Shown one piece after another: positions 1 to 12,404 of a stretch of DNA of 64,000 bases (position 1 is the first letter of the stretch; the number at the start of each line of letters is the position of its first letter). The position numbers and the translations under genes were made by a program. The notes under the pieces were generated by a model. That model saw nothing but the letters and a program-made list of their open reading frames with translations, had not been told where the DNA came from and ran no database searches. Source of the stretch: Nemertoderma westbladi (Eukaryota; Xenacoelomorpha; Nemertodermatida; Nemertodermatidae); NCBI GenBank assembly GCA_032718475.1, contig JAUCBJ010007585.1:1-64000 (forward strand), given 5' to 3'.

Positions 1-189
1 CAATTGGGACGAGGCCGAGGGAGAAGTTCGAGCCGAGAATCTGTCGGGGCTCAGGGAACGTCGTCGTCGGTTCCGGGGAGTGACGCCTCACGGACGCCGT
101 CAACGGAGTCAACTAGAGGTAGATTAGTGTATCTGGGAAGGGGGCGAAAGAGAGGAGCGAGCCCAAAGAACCCAGGAGCGGGTCGATAA
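1..189 (+). pseudogene. C-terminal tail of a retroelement polyprotein (partial)
   Basis: An open frame runs in from the window edge and stops at 189. It is rich in Ser, Gly and Arg and basic at its end (GRGRKRG). No domain is visible. An AT-rich stretch and then an LTR-like start near 690 follow, so I infer the disordered end of a retroelement Pol or Gag whose body lies outside the window. The same composition could arise by chance. Confidence 0.3.
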
Positions 190-705
190 TACATTATGGC
201 ACAGGGCGACAGACTCTAGATATATACATCATCGTCGCTCTGATGTATATTGTAGCATTTGAAAATCTTCGACTAGACTCATATACACTAGTTGAGTTAT
301 TTGAATTTATATTATGAAAGAGGCGAAGGAAGTGATTGGGGAGACAAACCTGCGGGTTTGGCTTACTCCTTTCACTTGCCCTAGCAAAATTTATATTTGA
401 TTTTGTATGTAGTAATCATTATGTAGTAAGAATGAACGAGAAACAATATTTTGTAAATTTAATTTGTATGTAATAATCGTTAAACAGTGAGAGAGATAAT
501 ATTTTGTGAATTTAATTTGTATGTAATTCATTATGCAATATCTATGGCAATATTTGTAAATAGTAGAATTATTATGTTATTTAGATTGGTTGGAAGAAAT
601 TTATTTGTTTTGTATACATCACCTTATACTCTTCTACAATTGGAGGGAAACATTATATGATTTCCCTTGGAGCGGTGTTACGGTATATGGCGCTGTATCC
701 ACAGT

Positions 706-851
706 ATTAGTCCATTATGCAGTATGCAATATTAGTCCATTATGCAGTATGCAATATTAGTCCATTATGCAGTATGCAATATTAGTCCATTATGCAGTAT
801 GCAATATTAGTCCGTTATACTGTATGTAATATTAGTCCGTTGTGCAGCATG
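706..851 (+). repeat. 25-bp tandem repeat, about six copies
   Basis: The word tagtccattatgcagtatgc recurs every 25 bp (tcc at 711, 736, 761, 786, 811, 836). The first four units are nearly identical and the last two have drifted. Each unit holds TATGCAAT, which resembles an octamer-type POU site; that reading is inference. Confidence 0.9.
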
Positions 852-1262
852 ATATTTTAGATAAGGCATAATAACGCAGTGGTATTTAGGTAAGGAAGTT
901 AAAACGCCCATATATTTTGCATCCATTCATTTTGTATAGTATGTAGCTCTACCTACGTAATTTTGTATTAGGTTATATGTAGATAGTTCCAGGGTAAGTT
1001 TATTCGGACCCTGGATTCCGTGCTTGCTGATATTAGCTTTAGTAGGGCTAGCATATAGGGACGCCGTCCTGGCCATTCAGCAGCCAGAGACGTGAACCAT
1101 TACCATATATGGTAATAATTCGAGGAAAGGGAGCAAATAGGGCTACAATCCGGCCTCCTTATTGGACTAGCTGCTTCCAGGTTGGTCTAGTGCTAGCACG
1201 GACTGGAGAGCCAATAAGAAAGCGATTGAGTCACCCTATTGCATCATCCCATCCGGATCACC

Positions 1263-1270
1263 TATAAATT
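1263..1270 (+). promoter_or_regulatory. TATA-like box in the candidate LTR
   Basis: TATAAATT lies about 410 bp downstream of the 25-bp repeats, where a U3 core promoter would fall if 681-1800 is an LTR. No initiator or transcript evidence is available. Confidence 0.3.
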
Positions 1271-2835
1271 GGCGGTGTGCCGGTAGAGCCTATCATCAAT
1301 CTGTCACATGATACACCCCTGTTACAATTTACTTGCTGAGCTGTCTCTAATTTTGTATTTTTCTGCAATTTGCTAATTTTGATTAATTTCTTGGAATGAT
1401 TTGCTAGTGCGATTACTTTGCTTGTGTTTCTCAATAATTCCTTCGATTACTGCAAATTACAATCGAACTATGATTTCTACCTTTGATTGATGGTTCTATG
1501 TGATTCTTTTCTGCGCAATAATCCCAAGGGATTCCTGAAACTGTCAGACTTTGTGATTTGCATGCGCCGCTACGGTAGCTATTAGCGTAATGGAGGGCTA
1601 AGGTGCCAGTGGGCGGTGGGCGCATCGGGGGGTTGGGCGACTAGGAGAGAGCGGAGGATTCAAAGCGGGCAACGCTGGCTAGGGTCACCGTTGCGGGCGG
1701 GTAACTTGCACTGCGGCACGCAGACCGATCGCCGGTACAGCAAATTAGGGGGCTGATGATCCAGGTTTTGTCTCTATTTAGTATTAGGGGGCAGGAATTG
1801 GGTTAGTTAGGAATCCTAGATGTACCCGGGAGAGGCCTGCGCGTATTATAACGTTGAGTGTGGAGTACGAGTAGTGAATTGCACAATTGTAAACTGTGAT
1901 TTCTAACGCTGATTGGTGTGTTATTGAAGTGTGCCTAAGATTACGAATGCTTAGATAGGCGCTCTTTTCCTTTGATTGATTTCTATTTCTTAGTTACAAT
2001 AATTAGTTATTGATTAGGTCAAAGTAATACGGCAAATTAGGCTATTACTAGCGAAACCTGTTGCGTGATAAATTAGAATTACGTATTCTGGAACTCTTAG
2101 TAATTAGTACGCTGTTAAATATTTGTGACTGTAATTAATTAGTAAAAAATTAAGAATTAGTACGCAGCATAGCGGAGAGTAGCTAAGGTAATAATTAGTG
2201 TACTGTAAACTATTCACGCTGAGCGGTTATTTGCATTAGCGGACAATCAGCTAGAACGCACTATTCGGTACGCACGATACGCTAGTAATTTTGCTGGCCT
2301 AAAGCCAGTCGCGGGCAGTTTTAGACCCGGAGTGGTATTATCCACGTAGAAACAGATACTGTACCATTTTGATATTTTAAATATTCTCGCATTCACACAT
2401 TACGTTAGGGAACCTCCAGTATTCGCGATTAGAAAGACGTAGGTAATAGCGTGCTTTAATAGTGATAAAATTAGGCGTAAGAATACTCTGAGTGCAAGGC
2501 CTCTCGCACTCGTCTTAAGTAAGCTTAGGGAGCCGACTCGGGTTTATTGTTTTGGTTATTCCCGCGTGGCTCATAGATTCGAACAGTTAGCTCTCTATCG
2601 AGCGATCGGTAGAGAAAGGAACAAGCGATTTTGCAGGAGTAGTGTAAAATTAGTAAAATATATTAGTGGACGGCAGATTAGCGCCATCTAACGGTAAGTA
2701 GCGGTTTTGTATTTAGCAACCCTTACAATTTAGTAATAGCACGCTCCTGATCCCCTTTACTTAACAGTAGAGCAGTCTTTGTGTCTTATTGGTTAGACGA
2801 GAACTTATTAGGTTGGCAGAAGGATATTAACGGGT

Positions 2836-4617
2836 ATTGGTCTGTTCAACAGTTCTGCTGTTAGTATAGAGGTCGCGGTTGTTTATCACAAGGTAAGTGA
2901 GAAACCCGTTTCTAGGAGAAGGGTAACACCAGTGTGTTATACAGACGACGGCGAAAGCCAGACTTCTCAAGGAGAGGATAGCGGGAAAGACACTGAAAGA
3001 TCTTATTATGTCAATAAAACGCCTAAAGACCAGGTAAGTAAATTCAAGTCTCGAACCAATGACAGGAGAGAACAGGTAAGAAAAACTCCTCCTACGTCTC
3101 CCAAGAGAATTCAGGTGAGAAAGCCCGAGGAAAGAACGAACGTGCACCACACAGCACATGTTAAAGTAAGTAACATCAAGCCCAAATGTGTGCTGTGCGA
3201 TGGGCCCCACCGTTTAAGTGCGTGTGATGAATTCCTGAGGAAATCACTAAAGGACAGACGTGAAGTCATGTGGGATAAGCGGTTGTGTTATAATTGCCTC
3301 AGACGAGGACACCAACGGCGAACCTGTTACTCCGACGTAAGGTGTGCAAAGTGCGGCGCAAAACATCATATCTTGTTGCACACGGAATTCGAATGAAACA
3401 GCCCGAGTCAGGTAAGTGAGTCCGAACTACATGTCCAATTCAGTGATGTGAACGACACTGACCAATATTCTGAGATGGAAGGATTCTATACGGACGAATT
3501 CTCCGACGAAAACGAATCCTGTTACCTAACAAATACCGCAGTGTATCGAGCACTTACGTATGAAAAAGACACCGACAGCGAGCCCCCCCTAACTACTTCT
3601 GACAGACAACCATCTTGGAAAGCACCACCTTCCAATGTAGGAATCCGAGAATTTCCTGTAGTACAGGTAAGGGTCCACGGACCTAAAAGGAGTTATGTAG
3701 TGAACGCCCTCCTTGACTCCGGTAGTACAGGAACATTCATCGACAAAGAACTAGCCGAAGACATCTTTACTGGACAACCCAAGTTCCGAACTAAGCTAAA
3801 CATGTCAGGAATTATGCAGGTTTGGAAATCTACAGTAATCGCAGATTATTATGTAGGTGCGTTGTCCACCCCCCAGGATGAACTAGGAGAACACAGCATA
3901 AGGTCAGTAAAAATGTTAGCTATAAAGAACTTCGCGACCAGCCAAGTGGAACCTTATAACTGGGATGAGGACGATTTCACCCAGCAGTTTGAAATACCTA
4001 GATTCAACCCCGATTACCCTGGAGTCCAAATACTCATCGGTCAAAATGCGCATGAAGCGCTCGAGACATTGGAGAAACGGCCTGCTCAACCGCAACCTCT
4101 ACAAGTTTATGCGGGAAGAACTAGAGTAGGTTGGTACTTTACTGGCCCTTCTCGTAGAACTCTTATGGAAAGATTACCAAAAGAACAGGTATATCAATTA
4201 AGTGAACGGGAAGTGGAGAGCAGTGAAGTTGACGACCCAACTGAGGGAACACCATACTCCTCAGATAATGACAACATCAACTCCAATGTAGATCAATGGA
4301 GACATTGCCCCGAGACGATCAATCTAGCCGACATCGCCTCCAGAGGAGCAACTCCTCAAGAACTTACAGATACTCCAGACTGGTTAGGTGAACCCGACTT
4401 CCTAAGTAAAGAAGATGAATGGCCTCCCCATCTTAACCCGGCGAAGATTAGACAGGCCAAGGGAGCGGAGAAAGTAACACAACCACTCAATCGCCCAGCT
4501 GGTCGTTTATGTTTACTGGAAAGAGACCGAAAACTGTCCGGAAACTATGGAAGGCAAGATACTCTTCCCACGACCACCTCCCTAATCCAACAAATATCTA
4601 GGGACTCCATAACGTAA
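2836..4617 (+). pseudogene. BEL/Pao gag-protease ORF with the polymerase deleted
   Basis: One frame runs through this stretch, interrupted only by a TGA at 3394-3396. The first part ends in a zinc-binding block typical of BEL/Pao Gag: a CVLCDGPH segment, a full CX2CX4HX4C knuckle at 3285-3327, and a CAKCGAKHH segment. After the TGA comes an aspartic protease with LLDSGSTGTF (Asp codon 3715-3717). At about 4296-4346 the frame jumps to WRHCPETINLADIASRG, which in BEL Pol follows the RNase H domain. Reverse transcriptase and RNase H are therefore missing, yet the frame stays open across the junction. Integrase is also absent. It is either a decayed copy or a non-autonomous gag-protease derivative. 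The N-terminus of Gag is not recognisable. Confidence 0.75.
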
Positions 4618-6250
4618 CAACATACGGAGTGGGTGTGTGACTACATTATTTTATATTTATTTTATTATTTTATATTATGTATGTATTATTATGTAATTTT
4701 ATTATAATCGTTTTCTTTAATTTTATTTAGTAGAATGTTATTTAGTGATTATTTAGTAGATTAGTGCAATATATTAGTGTTTATTACTTAATTACTTATA
4801 TATTATATTTAGTGCGACGGCGAGAAATAATTCTTTTTCTCTTTCCTTACTGTCCGTATCATATTATAAATACGTAACTACAGTAAGATGAAATGTCCGT
4901 ACTTATTAAAGTACAATAAAGCCACTACTATATTCAAGTATTATTGGTAGGCAGAGTATTAGGAATGCAAAGTTCAGATCCTCGTGTCTCGGCTAAACCA
5001 AGCTCTGGGTAGACCTTGGAAACGACTTGCCTCTTCTCACTGACATTGCTTCGTGCGATATTGCTCTCATACCGTATATTAAATAATACATATAGTAGCG
5101 TGATGTCCCTTTAACAGTAGCGTAAAACGCAAAATAAATCTGTTAAACCCTTTGACCATCTGCAATTCTAGTCGATTAAGATATCGCGGCACCCACCGAT
5201 ATACTTGAAAGACAAAATTCTAGAATCAGTGGTTAACGTCCCCAGACAAGTTCTGGAATAAATTGGTGCCCATCTCAAATATTAATTATTTAATATTTAC
5301 AAATCTATAAATCAAAATCTGTAAAATTCAGATCCTTTAACAATTCTAGTCGATTAAGATATCGTAGCACTTACCGATACTCTTAAAAGACAATTTTCAT
5401 AGAATTAAGGATCCTATGTCCCCAGACCTGCTCTGGAATCAAATTGTGTCAATTTAACTATCAAATAATAAAATTTCAGGGAATAAATTTAAATTCATAC
5501 TTTAATGAATTTAATAAATTGCAATTTTATGCAATTTATAACATTCCCAAAATTCCATTAATTAATAGATCATGGGAGCGGAGATTCACTATATTAAGTG
5601 TATTTGTGTGTGAGAATCTCCAATGTATAGTCAATAGCCGATAAAATTCATAAAATCATATATAGAGAGGATATTGACAATTAAAGAATTACTATTAAAT
5701 AGCATCCCAGATCTGTATGCATGAGAATTACTCTAATTCTCCCGCTAGCTTTCCATAATGTCACCATGGCAACAACCACGCTAGAATTAGAAGTGAGTTA
5801 AAAGAACAATAAAGGGCTTGCGTATTGAATAGCATACGGAATAAATAGCACACTGCTAGTATCCAAGGATACGTAATAAACACAGTGACATTCTGGAAGG
5901 TACTGACTAACTGACAAATGGCCCGAATGTGTGCAGTTATGGCAGTTGTGAGGAATTTGTGCGTTTTTAGGTGAATGTTACTACTAAGGTGTGTTTACAG
6001 TAGCGAGTCGCAATTGTGAAAGTAACCCTAACTCTCCAGTAAGAACCTGAAGTATATCTAAGCCTTTGGGACGGACGGTGGAGTGGCTCGTGCTGGTTGT
6101 TGTAGTCGTTGTGCAGCTACGACGTTGGCGATAGGCACATCGGCGAAAGTACACCAGCGCTGAGGATCTCGCACTGTCCGGGGGCAGAGAGGGGTAGGCA
6201 GCGACGCCCGCTCGCCTAAATATAAACTCATTATAATATGGATAAACTTA
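4618..6250. other. AT-rich non-coding stretch with a tandem duplication
   Basis: No coding sequence is supported. After the BEL ORF, gtgggtgtgtgac near 4630 could be another polypurine tract and LTR start. A roughly 175-bp duplication lies at 5150-5455. A GC-richer leader-like segment (about 6060-6230) precedes the next decayed gene and could be the 5' leader of that element. Confidence 0.5.
5150..5455 (+). repeat. Tandem duplication, about 175-bp period, two copies
   Basis: aattctagtcgattaagata occurs at about 5164 and 5342. The copies then share cacccaccgata/cacttaccgata, a run of aaagacaa, and a gtccccagac segment followed by ctctggaat or ttctggaat. The copies differ at many positions, so this is an old duplication. 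Confidence 0.8.
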
Positions 6251-6256
6251 TATAGC

Positions 6257-7790
6257 AGATATGATTGAGTTGATAGAAGATGATCTTGGTATCAGGGAAC
6301 GATATACTCTACCTTTACAAGCGTTTGTTGATAACTTGATACGCGGCGACGCTGGTCCAACTACTACGGAGGACGATGGTCGTTATATCTAACCGCCAAT
6401 GTCCCGGGAGCAACTTGCGCGTGGGTTAGACTGTAGAAAATTCACCGCTCGCTATACGCATCGTAATGGTACGTATATGGACTTCTTAACTACTGGTCAT
6501 CCTATCGACCTACACGATACGAACGATATAGACACCAAAGGGAAATGGTTTATTTAAATATCATACCCAGCGGAAGCGGAACGATAAACTGAGACTCGAA
6601 CACGAAAATTCTATTCGAAACCGACTCGAAAGTGCAGATGTCGAAGAGCCGGATAAATGCAGCGACTCCACCAAATACCTGGAATTCTTGAGAGAAACCT
6701 ATCTCGATATTACCAGTCAACAGAATCTAGAAACTCGATATCCTCAAGGTATACATCATGACCGCATGGTAGAACTCAAACGGCTCTATTCCACTATGAT
6801 GTATCTTACCGCCGATCGATCGCTACCTGTTGTACCGGATAGCTTCGAACGGATGGAGGAATATCGTAAGCTGGAGAAAGATCACTCGCGTTTCCCCTAC
6901 AAGACGTGCGTTTTTGGTATTATTGCGATGAATGCCCAAGACCCAACCAACAAACGGAAAGACATAAACATCCGCGGAGACGTTGCTTTAAACACGGTTT
7001 TACTCGCTATACTTACGGGAGTTTCGAGCGAAACTTGTTCGATGTATCACCTACGCTCATTCGACTCAGACGATCCTTAAATAAACCAATGATCAGAGTT
7101 TCGGAATACTCGATCAGAACTCCTCATTCCCTAGTGAGACTTCAGACTCTTGATCCTATTAGTATGACGGATCCTCCCGAGCTGTACTCACTGCTCAAAG
7201 ATCTAGTGTTACCTGAACAATTAGTCGGTGGCACCCCAGTTGTGGGCTTCCTAGATATTAGCCCATTCTACCTAACCGGATTGGGACGCGGACATTTAAT
7301 ATCGCCGTTTAACCCTTACCATCGTCCCGGCTTAACACGATATAACCTGTCACCAAAGTGGCGGAGAACGTTGTACCAAACGAGTTAAACGCTATTCTAC
7401 AAAGATCAGAAAGGAAACCTGCGTTTGTTCAGATAAACGTAAGTTGTAACAGCAAGTCCAAGCGATAAACGAATTGTCTTTATCTCAGTTCGATTGTGAA
7501 ATCCAGAATCTCTAAGAAGATATCGAACTTAGACAACCCCATTCTCTGCGAGAGTTTTGGATGAACGTATCCAGCTACGAGCGGAGGAAAATCAGCTCGA
7601 GGAGAAGCATATCAAAACGGCGGATACCCCGACCATAATCCTACACCTTCTGATGCAATCATATTGCACCCTTCACCCAGGATTTATAACCCTCCTAGTA
7701 AAGTGGCTCGCCCCAAAGAGAAAAGGACTCTTGCTAGCCTCAAAAAACTGCGTAAACGCCGTCTGCGTAAGAAAGACTAACTGTTTAGAG
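6257..7790 (+). pseudogene. Unrecognised decayed retroelement-associated gene with a basic C-terminal tail
   Basis: I do not recognise this protein. Coding-like stretches occur at about 6261-6555, 6688-7080 and 7013-7388 (frame change near 7010), and again at about 7557-7790, separated by stops and shifts. The last part reads as Pro/Ser-rich sequence (HPSPRIYNPPSK) followed by a strongly basic end (LASLKKLRKRRLRKKD) and a stop at about 7770. The same tail and the 70-100 bp after it recur on the minus strand at 51757-52335, so it belongs to a repeated element. A GGGAGCGG run followed by TGTAAAAGC after the stop looks like a polypurine tract and LTR start, suggesting the last ORF of an LTR element. 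A gag, an envelope-position gene or a captured viral gene are all open; I see no diagnostic motif. Confidence 0.4.
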
Positions 7791-7845
7791 TATCTTTATA
7801 TTTTAGAAACTGTGATTTGTTATATTTTATAGACTTAAATCCCAT

Positions 7846-8480
7846 TTTCTGGGAGCGGTGTAAAAGCTTTTGCGTAATTAGCCGGTTATTTTCCCCGTAA
7901 AGTACTCTGTGGTTGGTTTACCAGGCATAAAAAGGCCGTGTCCTTGCTGTACTGGTGTTTTAGAGGACATAAAAGCCATTTCTTCTGTATTTGTACTTTA
8001 GAGGACATAATCCGCAATTTCGTGACGCAATAAGCTAGATACTCTTGAAAACAGTGTCGCTACCATGACGACGGCTAACAGCTGATATTGCCACGTCGAA
8101 CATTTCTTTGTTCTTTGTTCTCTCTTTGTACGGTCGACCAATCAGAGCGTTTTTTGTCTCTGTGTTGGAAGTTGGATACAGAAACTCAGGAATTCAGTTA
8201 TGTTTTTGCCCAGAGCCTAAGAACACCGGCTTTTGGCACCTCCGTGTTTCAGTCTTTAGTCTTACATTAGTAGGCTTAATTATAGAACGTATATCTGTTA
8301 TCGAGTTAACGAGTTACCTTATCAATGCAATTCATACTAACAATGCAATTCATATCTTACTAAACATATCATGCATATCTTACTTAACATTACTGCTTTT
8401 GCTGTCGGTTATTCATTATATTTGTTGATGGAAGATTATATTTGGAATACTGATCAATAGTCAGACACCCAACCTTCTTG
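7846..8480 (+). mobile_element. Candidate 3' polypurine tract and LTR after the unknown ORF
   Basis: tctgggagcgg at about 7846-7857 is followed by tgtaaaagcttttgcg. The minus-strand copy near 51760-51800 shows nearly the same bases, so the junction is conserved. A ttagaggacata motif occurs twice (about 7960 and 7993), a CCAAT box lies near 8139, and AATAAAGG near 8486 could be a polyadenylation signal. No matching 5' copy was found, so the LTR call is inference. Confidence 0.35.
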
Positions 8481-9000
8481 ATATAATAAAGGTTAGAGAG
8501 ACCGGTTACAGATAAACGATTGCGACCTATGTTAAGTGGTTTGAAGTGAATCTAATGCTATTTTATAGGCCCTACATGTATTGTCTGTTAATCTCTTTGT
8601 ATGTGACTAAAATTAGTGAAGGTCGGCAGATTGGTGTGCAGCATTGTGCAGCATTGTGTATGATTGTGACTGATAACAAAGCATCTCCTAAAGAATGCGC
8701 CATATACGTGAATCTATAGCCATCTCATTGCGTCTGGTTTAAGTCATAACTCTGTTTACATATTTAGAGCGCCACGTCCTAAAGGAACTGTTAATATTTC
8801 CCGAAAGTGAATAATATTTGTCAGAGATTATATATTACGATCAGTCGAATAATACAGTAGGCTTGCACCATCAATCATTAAGCTTCCGAATTCAGTCTCC
8901 CGGGTATATCCAGCGGGTGAATGATTGCGCATAGACTGGCTTCGGCTAATGTAGTGTATCAAATACTCGTCATAGGCTAAAGACTATATATCATCTAAAA
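8481..9000. other. No gene seen
   Basis: AT-rich sequence with many stops in all frames. A small repeat of gcagcattgtg near 8637-8660 is the only structure noticed. Part of it may be the 3' untranslated end of the minus-strand LINE that starts at about 9001. Confidence 0.5.
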
Positions 9001-10980
9001 GACATCCTAATTTGGCAGGTTAAACTGTCAAAGGTCTTAAAAGCGCAAACAGCGTTCCAATTTTTAATACCGTTAAAAAAGAAAGTATCAGATTCAAAGG
9101 ATTTACAATTGGGAGGTAGAAGTTTGAAGCACTAGCTCTGGTACTGTAAGAGTGTGTATCGCGTACTCTGTTGAATTTTTGTTTTAGGTAATTGGGACAT
9201 TTACCATTATATACTTTATGCACATGGTTAAGGCGTAGCTGCTTAACTCTACTATCTAAGTTAAGTAGTCCAGATTCAGAAAAGTCATCTGGAGTTAGGT
9301 GGTGCCTAGGTTTGTAGTCTTTAATAAATCGTACTACTTTATTCTGAGCTACTTGTAATTTACATTTAAGCTGTTTGTTAAGCCTTCATACCAAGAAGAG
9401 CATGCATAGTCCATGTGACACTGTATTAAAGAAGAGCAAAGTAACTTGCGGGGGTCGGTGTTTAAACTATTTTTATTTCTGTATAGAAACCTAAGCCTAC
9501 TGTTAACTTTCGAGAAAATATTTTTCACTGTACTTTCTCCTGATAAGCAGTTATCCAATGTGGCGCCTAAATATTTAACTTCCTTTTTATTTTCAATCTT
9601 ATGTCCATTACTAGTGACTTCAAACTTAGTTACCTTCTTTAACTTTCTTTTGGAACCAAACAAAATACTTTCAGTCTTACCGTAGTGAATGGATAGCTTA
9701 TTATCAACCAACCACGCATTACAGGATTCTAGAACTGCACTTAACTTTTGGGAAATATGGATAGGATCTTTATGAGAGAAAATAAGAGCACTGTCGTCGG
9801 CATATAAAATGAGTTTAAAATCGGGATCTATATTACTTATCATATCATTTACATAGCATACAAAAAGCAGAGGACCTATAATATACTACCTTACGGTACA
9901 CCACAGGTAATCTCTTGTACAGTAGACTGCGATTTGCTAATGACTACAGTTTGACCTCTGTCTGACAGGCAGGACTTGAACCAGTCTATAGAACCTTTAC
10001 CCATCAGGCCTAACTTACCATGCAGAATTTCGTGATCTACAGTATCGAAAGCCTTTTGTAGGTCCAACATTACCATACCAGTATATAAACCGTTTGCGTT
10101 ATTACATATAATTGTATCAGTTAAGTTAATAAGTAGAATATGATTTACGAAAACCGGACTGAAGTTCATAGATCAGATTTAGCCTACTAAGATGTGCCTC
10201 CAGCTGTAGAAAAACAGAACGTTCTAGAATTTTAGATACAATACTTAAGATACTAACAGGTCTGTAATTACAGGGTTCTACTTTACTATTCTTTTTATAC
10301 AGAGGAACAACAACCTTAGCTAATTTCAGTTCGTCTGGTACTACATTATCTACGATAGAGTAATTAATAATAAAAGTAATAGGCACTTTAAGTACTTCAG
10401 CACCATCCTTAAGAAAACGGGCAGGTATTAGGTCTAGACCGGTACTTTTTGAGGCTGATAGGCTAAGTAGATTTTGAAAAACGAAATCCTCCGAAACGGG
10501 TTTTAAAAATAACTTTTCTGGATTTTGTAACTTTTCTAAATAAAAATTATTTAGAGTTTCGGAACCTATACTATATTTATTACTTGATAACGGTAACTTC
10601 TTAACTAAATTAGAGGCAACATTAGTAAAATAATTATTAAATAAATTACTAACTAGAGTATGATCATGAATCAGCTCACCGTTATCTTGCAGAACAATAT
10701 TCGATTTAGATTTAAGGTTTTTATAACCTAAAGATTTTAGGGTAGACCATAGACTTTTAGGATTATCTTTATTCTCACTTATTTTGTTGTACAAATATTC
10801 AGATTTAGCTTTTTTTATTTCCCGTTGGACAAGGTTTCTATATTTGCAGTAATTATTATAATCAGCTAAAACACGTTCGTGGGGCCTTCGCGCAGCACGA
10901 GGCCCAGTTATGAGATAAATATTAAAATTGAGCGACTGTATCACAAAATAAGGTTTTGAGAAATTTACCCACACCACCAA
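9001..10980 (-). pseudogene. LINE reverse transcriptase, 5'-truncated and frameshifted
   Basis: Reading from 10980 downwards, the first frame carries a pre-RT linker (ADYNNYCKYRNLVQREIKKA), the SKSTGLDLIPARFLKDG region and FNYRPVSIL-like sequence ending in SGFRKSYST. A second frame at 9891-10169 holds MLDLQKAFDTVDHEIL, the motif with the first catalytic Asp. The third (9349-9843) holds LYADDSALIF, with the catalytic Asp pair at 9793-9798, then the thumb and C-terminal region (SLIQCHMDYACSSW). A last piece at 9020-9223 has YNGKCPNYLKQKF, typical of CR1/Jockey-group tails. At least three frame breaks show it is dead. No endonuclease domain is present, consistent with 5' truncation on insertion. 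The clade within the LINEs is not settled. Confidence 0.85.
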
Positions 10981-11076
10981 TCAATCAAAGAAAGGGGGAC
11001 AGTACGTGTTCACCCCTTTTAATCTGCACCCCCCCCCCCCCTCCACCCTTCCCACCCACCAGTAATATATAACTAC

Positions 11077-11350
11077 CGATGCCTTCAACGCAGTAGGCAG
11101 TACTCGTCTTCATTATTACAAACGTCGTTGTGCTCGTCCTGTTTTGTATTTAAACATATTTCCTAAACACAGACTGACGGACGATCTTTAAAACTACTGA
11201 TGCATTCAATAGGCGAAGCCAGGTATGGTTAATAGGAATATAGTCTACGCAGTACTCGTCTTCATTATATGCCTCGTTGTGCTCGTCGCTCGTCCAGTTT
11301 TGCTTTAAATTATTTTTCCTAAACCAAGACTGACGATCTTTATACAGATA
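11077..11350 (+). repeat. Diverged tandem duplication, about 165-bp period
   Basis: gcagtactcgtcttcattat occurs at about 11096 and 11250. Each copy continues with cgttgtgctcgtc, an AT stretch, and then cagactgacg or caagactgacg before gatcttta. A C-rich run lies just before at about 11028-11041. No gene is seen between 10981 and 12132. Confidence 0.8.
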
Positions 11351-12132
11351 TAACTATGCGAAGTTTCGAAACTGTGCGAGTAACTGCTGATACATCTATG
11401 TGGAGATGTGTGATACAACGCCAACGCATCGTATGCTGATGTAGTAATATGGGTATTGAAATAATATTAAATCAATGTACACTCTTAAAGCTGCAGCGAA
11501 AATATGTAGCTAATTTCCTAGGTTACATATAAAATAATAATATTATTTTTAAGAACATTAATTTTACTACTTTGCAAAAATTCAATTAAAAAATAACCAG
11601 ACAAATATATTGCGGAATAAACTATTTCAGATATAAGCCTACAACAGCCATGAGTATTTATGTCATTATATCTTCTGTCACCTGAGATAGTAAGTAATAC
11701 AACATTTATAGTATAGAGTCAATAGGAATTGAAATACAGGCAGTGTGGTTGGAGTTATGTCTGTGTTGCTATAGCAATACTACTGGATGCCTATTACAGT
11801 ACAATTCCCTTCTGCCCTGGTAAGGCTACACAAACATCTCCCAGCCAGCTAGCAGCTGGCTTTAAATCTTATACTAGAAAATAATTAATATCCTTTAAGG
11901 AGGCAGGTTGAGATTGATGTTGTTACCCTAATTAACTTAATGATCTAATTAACTGCTATTATCTTAGCTTCTCGAAGGCCACGCGAAAATTAAACTTGGA
12001 AAATTTCGAAACTTTTGCCAGACTACATGTGTACCAAGTTTGGTTAAATTTCATTAACATTTGGCTGAGTTATTAACGTTTAAAATTGGACACGACAGAA
12101 CGTCAGAACAACAGAACAACAGATCGACAGAT

Positions 12133-12404
12133 CAACAGACACACCGATTGAGTTAGTGGTACCTGTATGCTAAGCTCGCTTACTTTCGTCGCTCGCCCCA
12201 CAACAGACACACCGATTGAGTTAGTGGTACCTGTATGCTAAGCTCGCTTACTTTCGTCGCTCGCCCCACAACAGACACACCGATTGAGTTAGTGGTACCT
12301 GTATGCTAAGCTCGCTTACTTTCGTCGCTCGCCCCACAACAGACACACCGATAGAGTTAGTGGTACCTGTATGCTAAGCTCGCTTACTTTCGTCGCTCGC
12401 CCCA
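12133..12404 (+). repeat. 68-bp tandem array, four copies
   Basis: caacagacacaccgat recurs at 12133, 12201, 12269 and 12337, exactly 68 bp apart. The copies are almost identical, the last with one change (gatagag for gattgag). The array follows an acagaacaacagatcgacag run. Such tails are common at the 3' ends of some animal retroelements, so this may be an expanded element tail. The near identity points to recent amplification. Confidence 0.95.

Larger units (their letters stand above)
681..1800 (+). mobile_element. Probable LTR of a BEL/Pao-like retroelement
   Basis: A purine-rich run ending GGAGCGG at about 687 is followed by TGTTACGG, which looks like a polypurine tract and an LTR start. 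Inside lie a 25-bp tandem array (706-851) resembling U3 enhancer repeats and a TATA-like box at 1263-1270. Retroelement gag sequence starts about 1 kb further on. I could not find a second copy or fix the 3' end, so the right border is approximate. 190-680 holds no gene that I can see. Confidence 0.35.

Noticed and set aside
330-380. Resemblance between ctgcgggtttggcttactc and the end of the exonuclease-like ORF (actgcgggaggcttactc)
   Set aside because: The match is about 18 bases with gaps and does not extend on either side; chance is likely.
12133-12404. Regular repeats that could suggest a CRISPR array
   Set aside because: The 68-bp units are contiguous and nearly identical with no variable spacers, and the setting is an animal genome.
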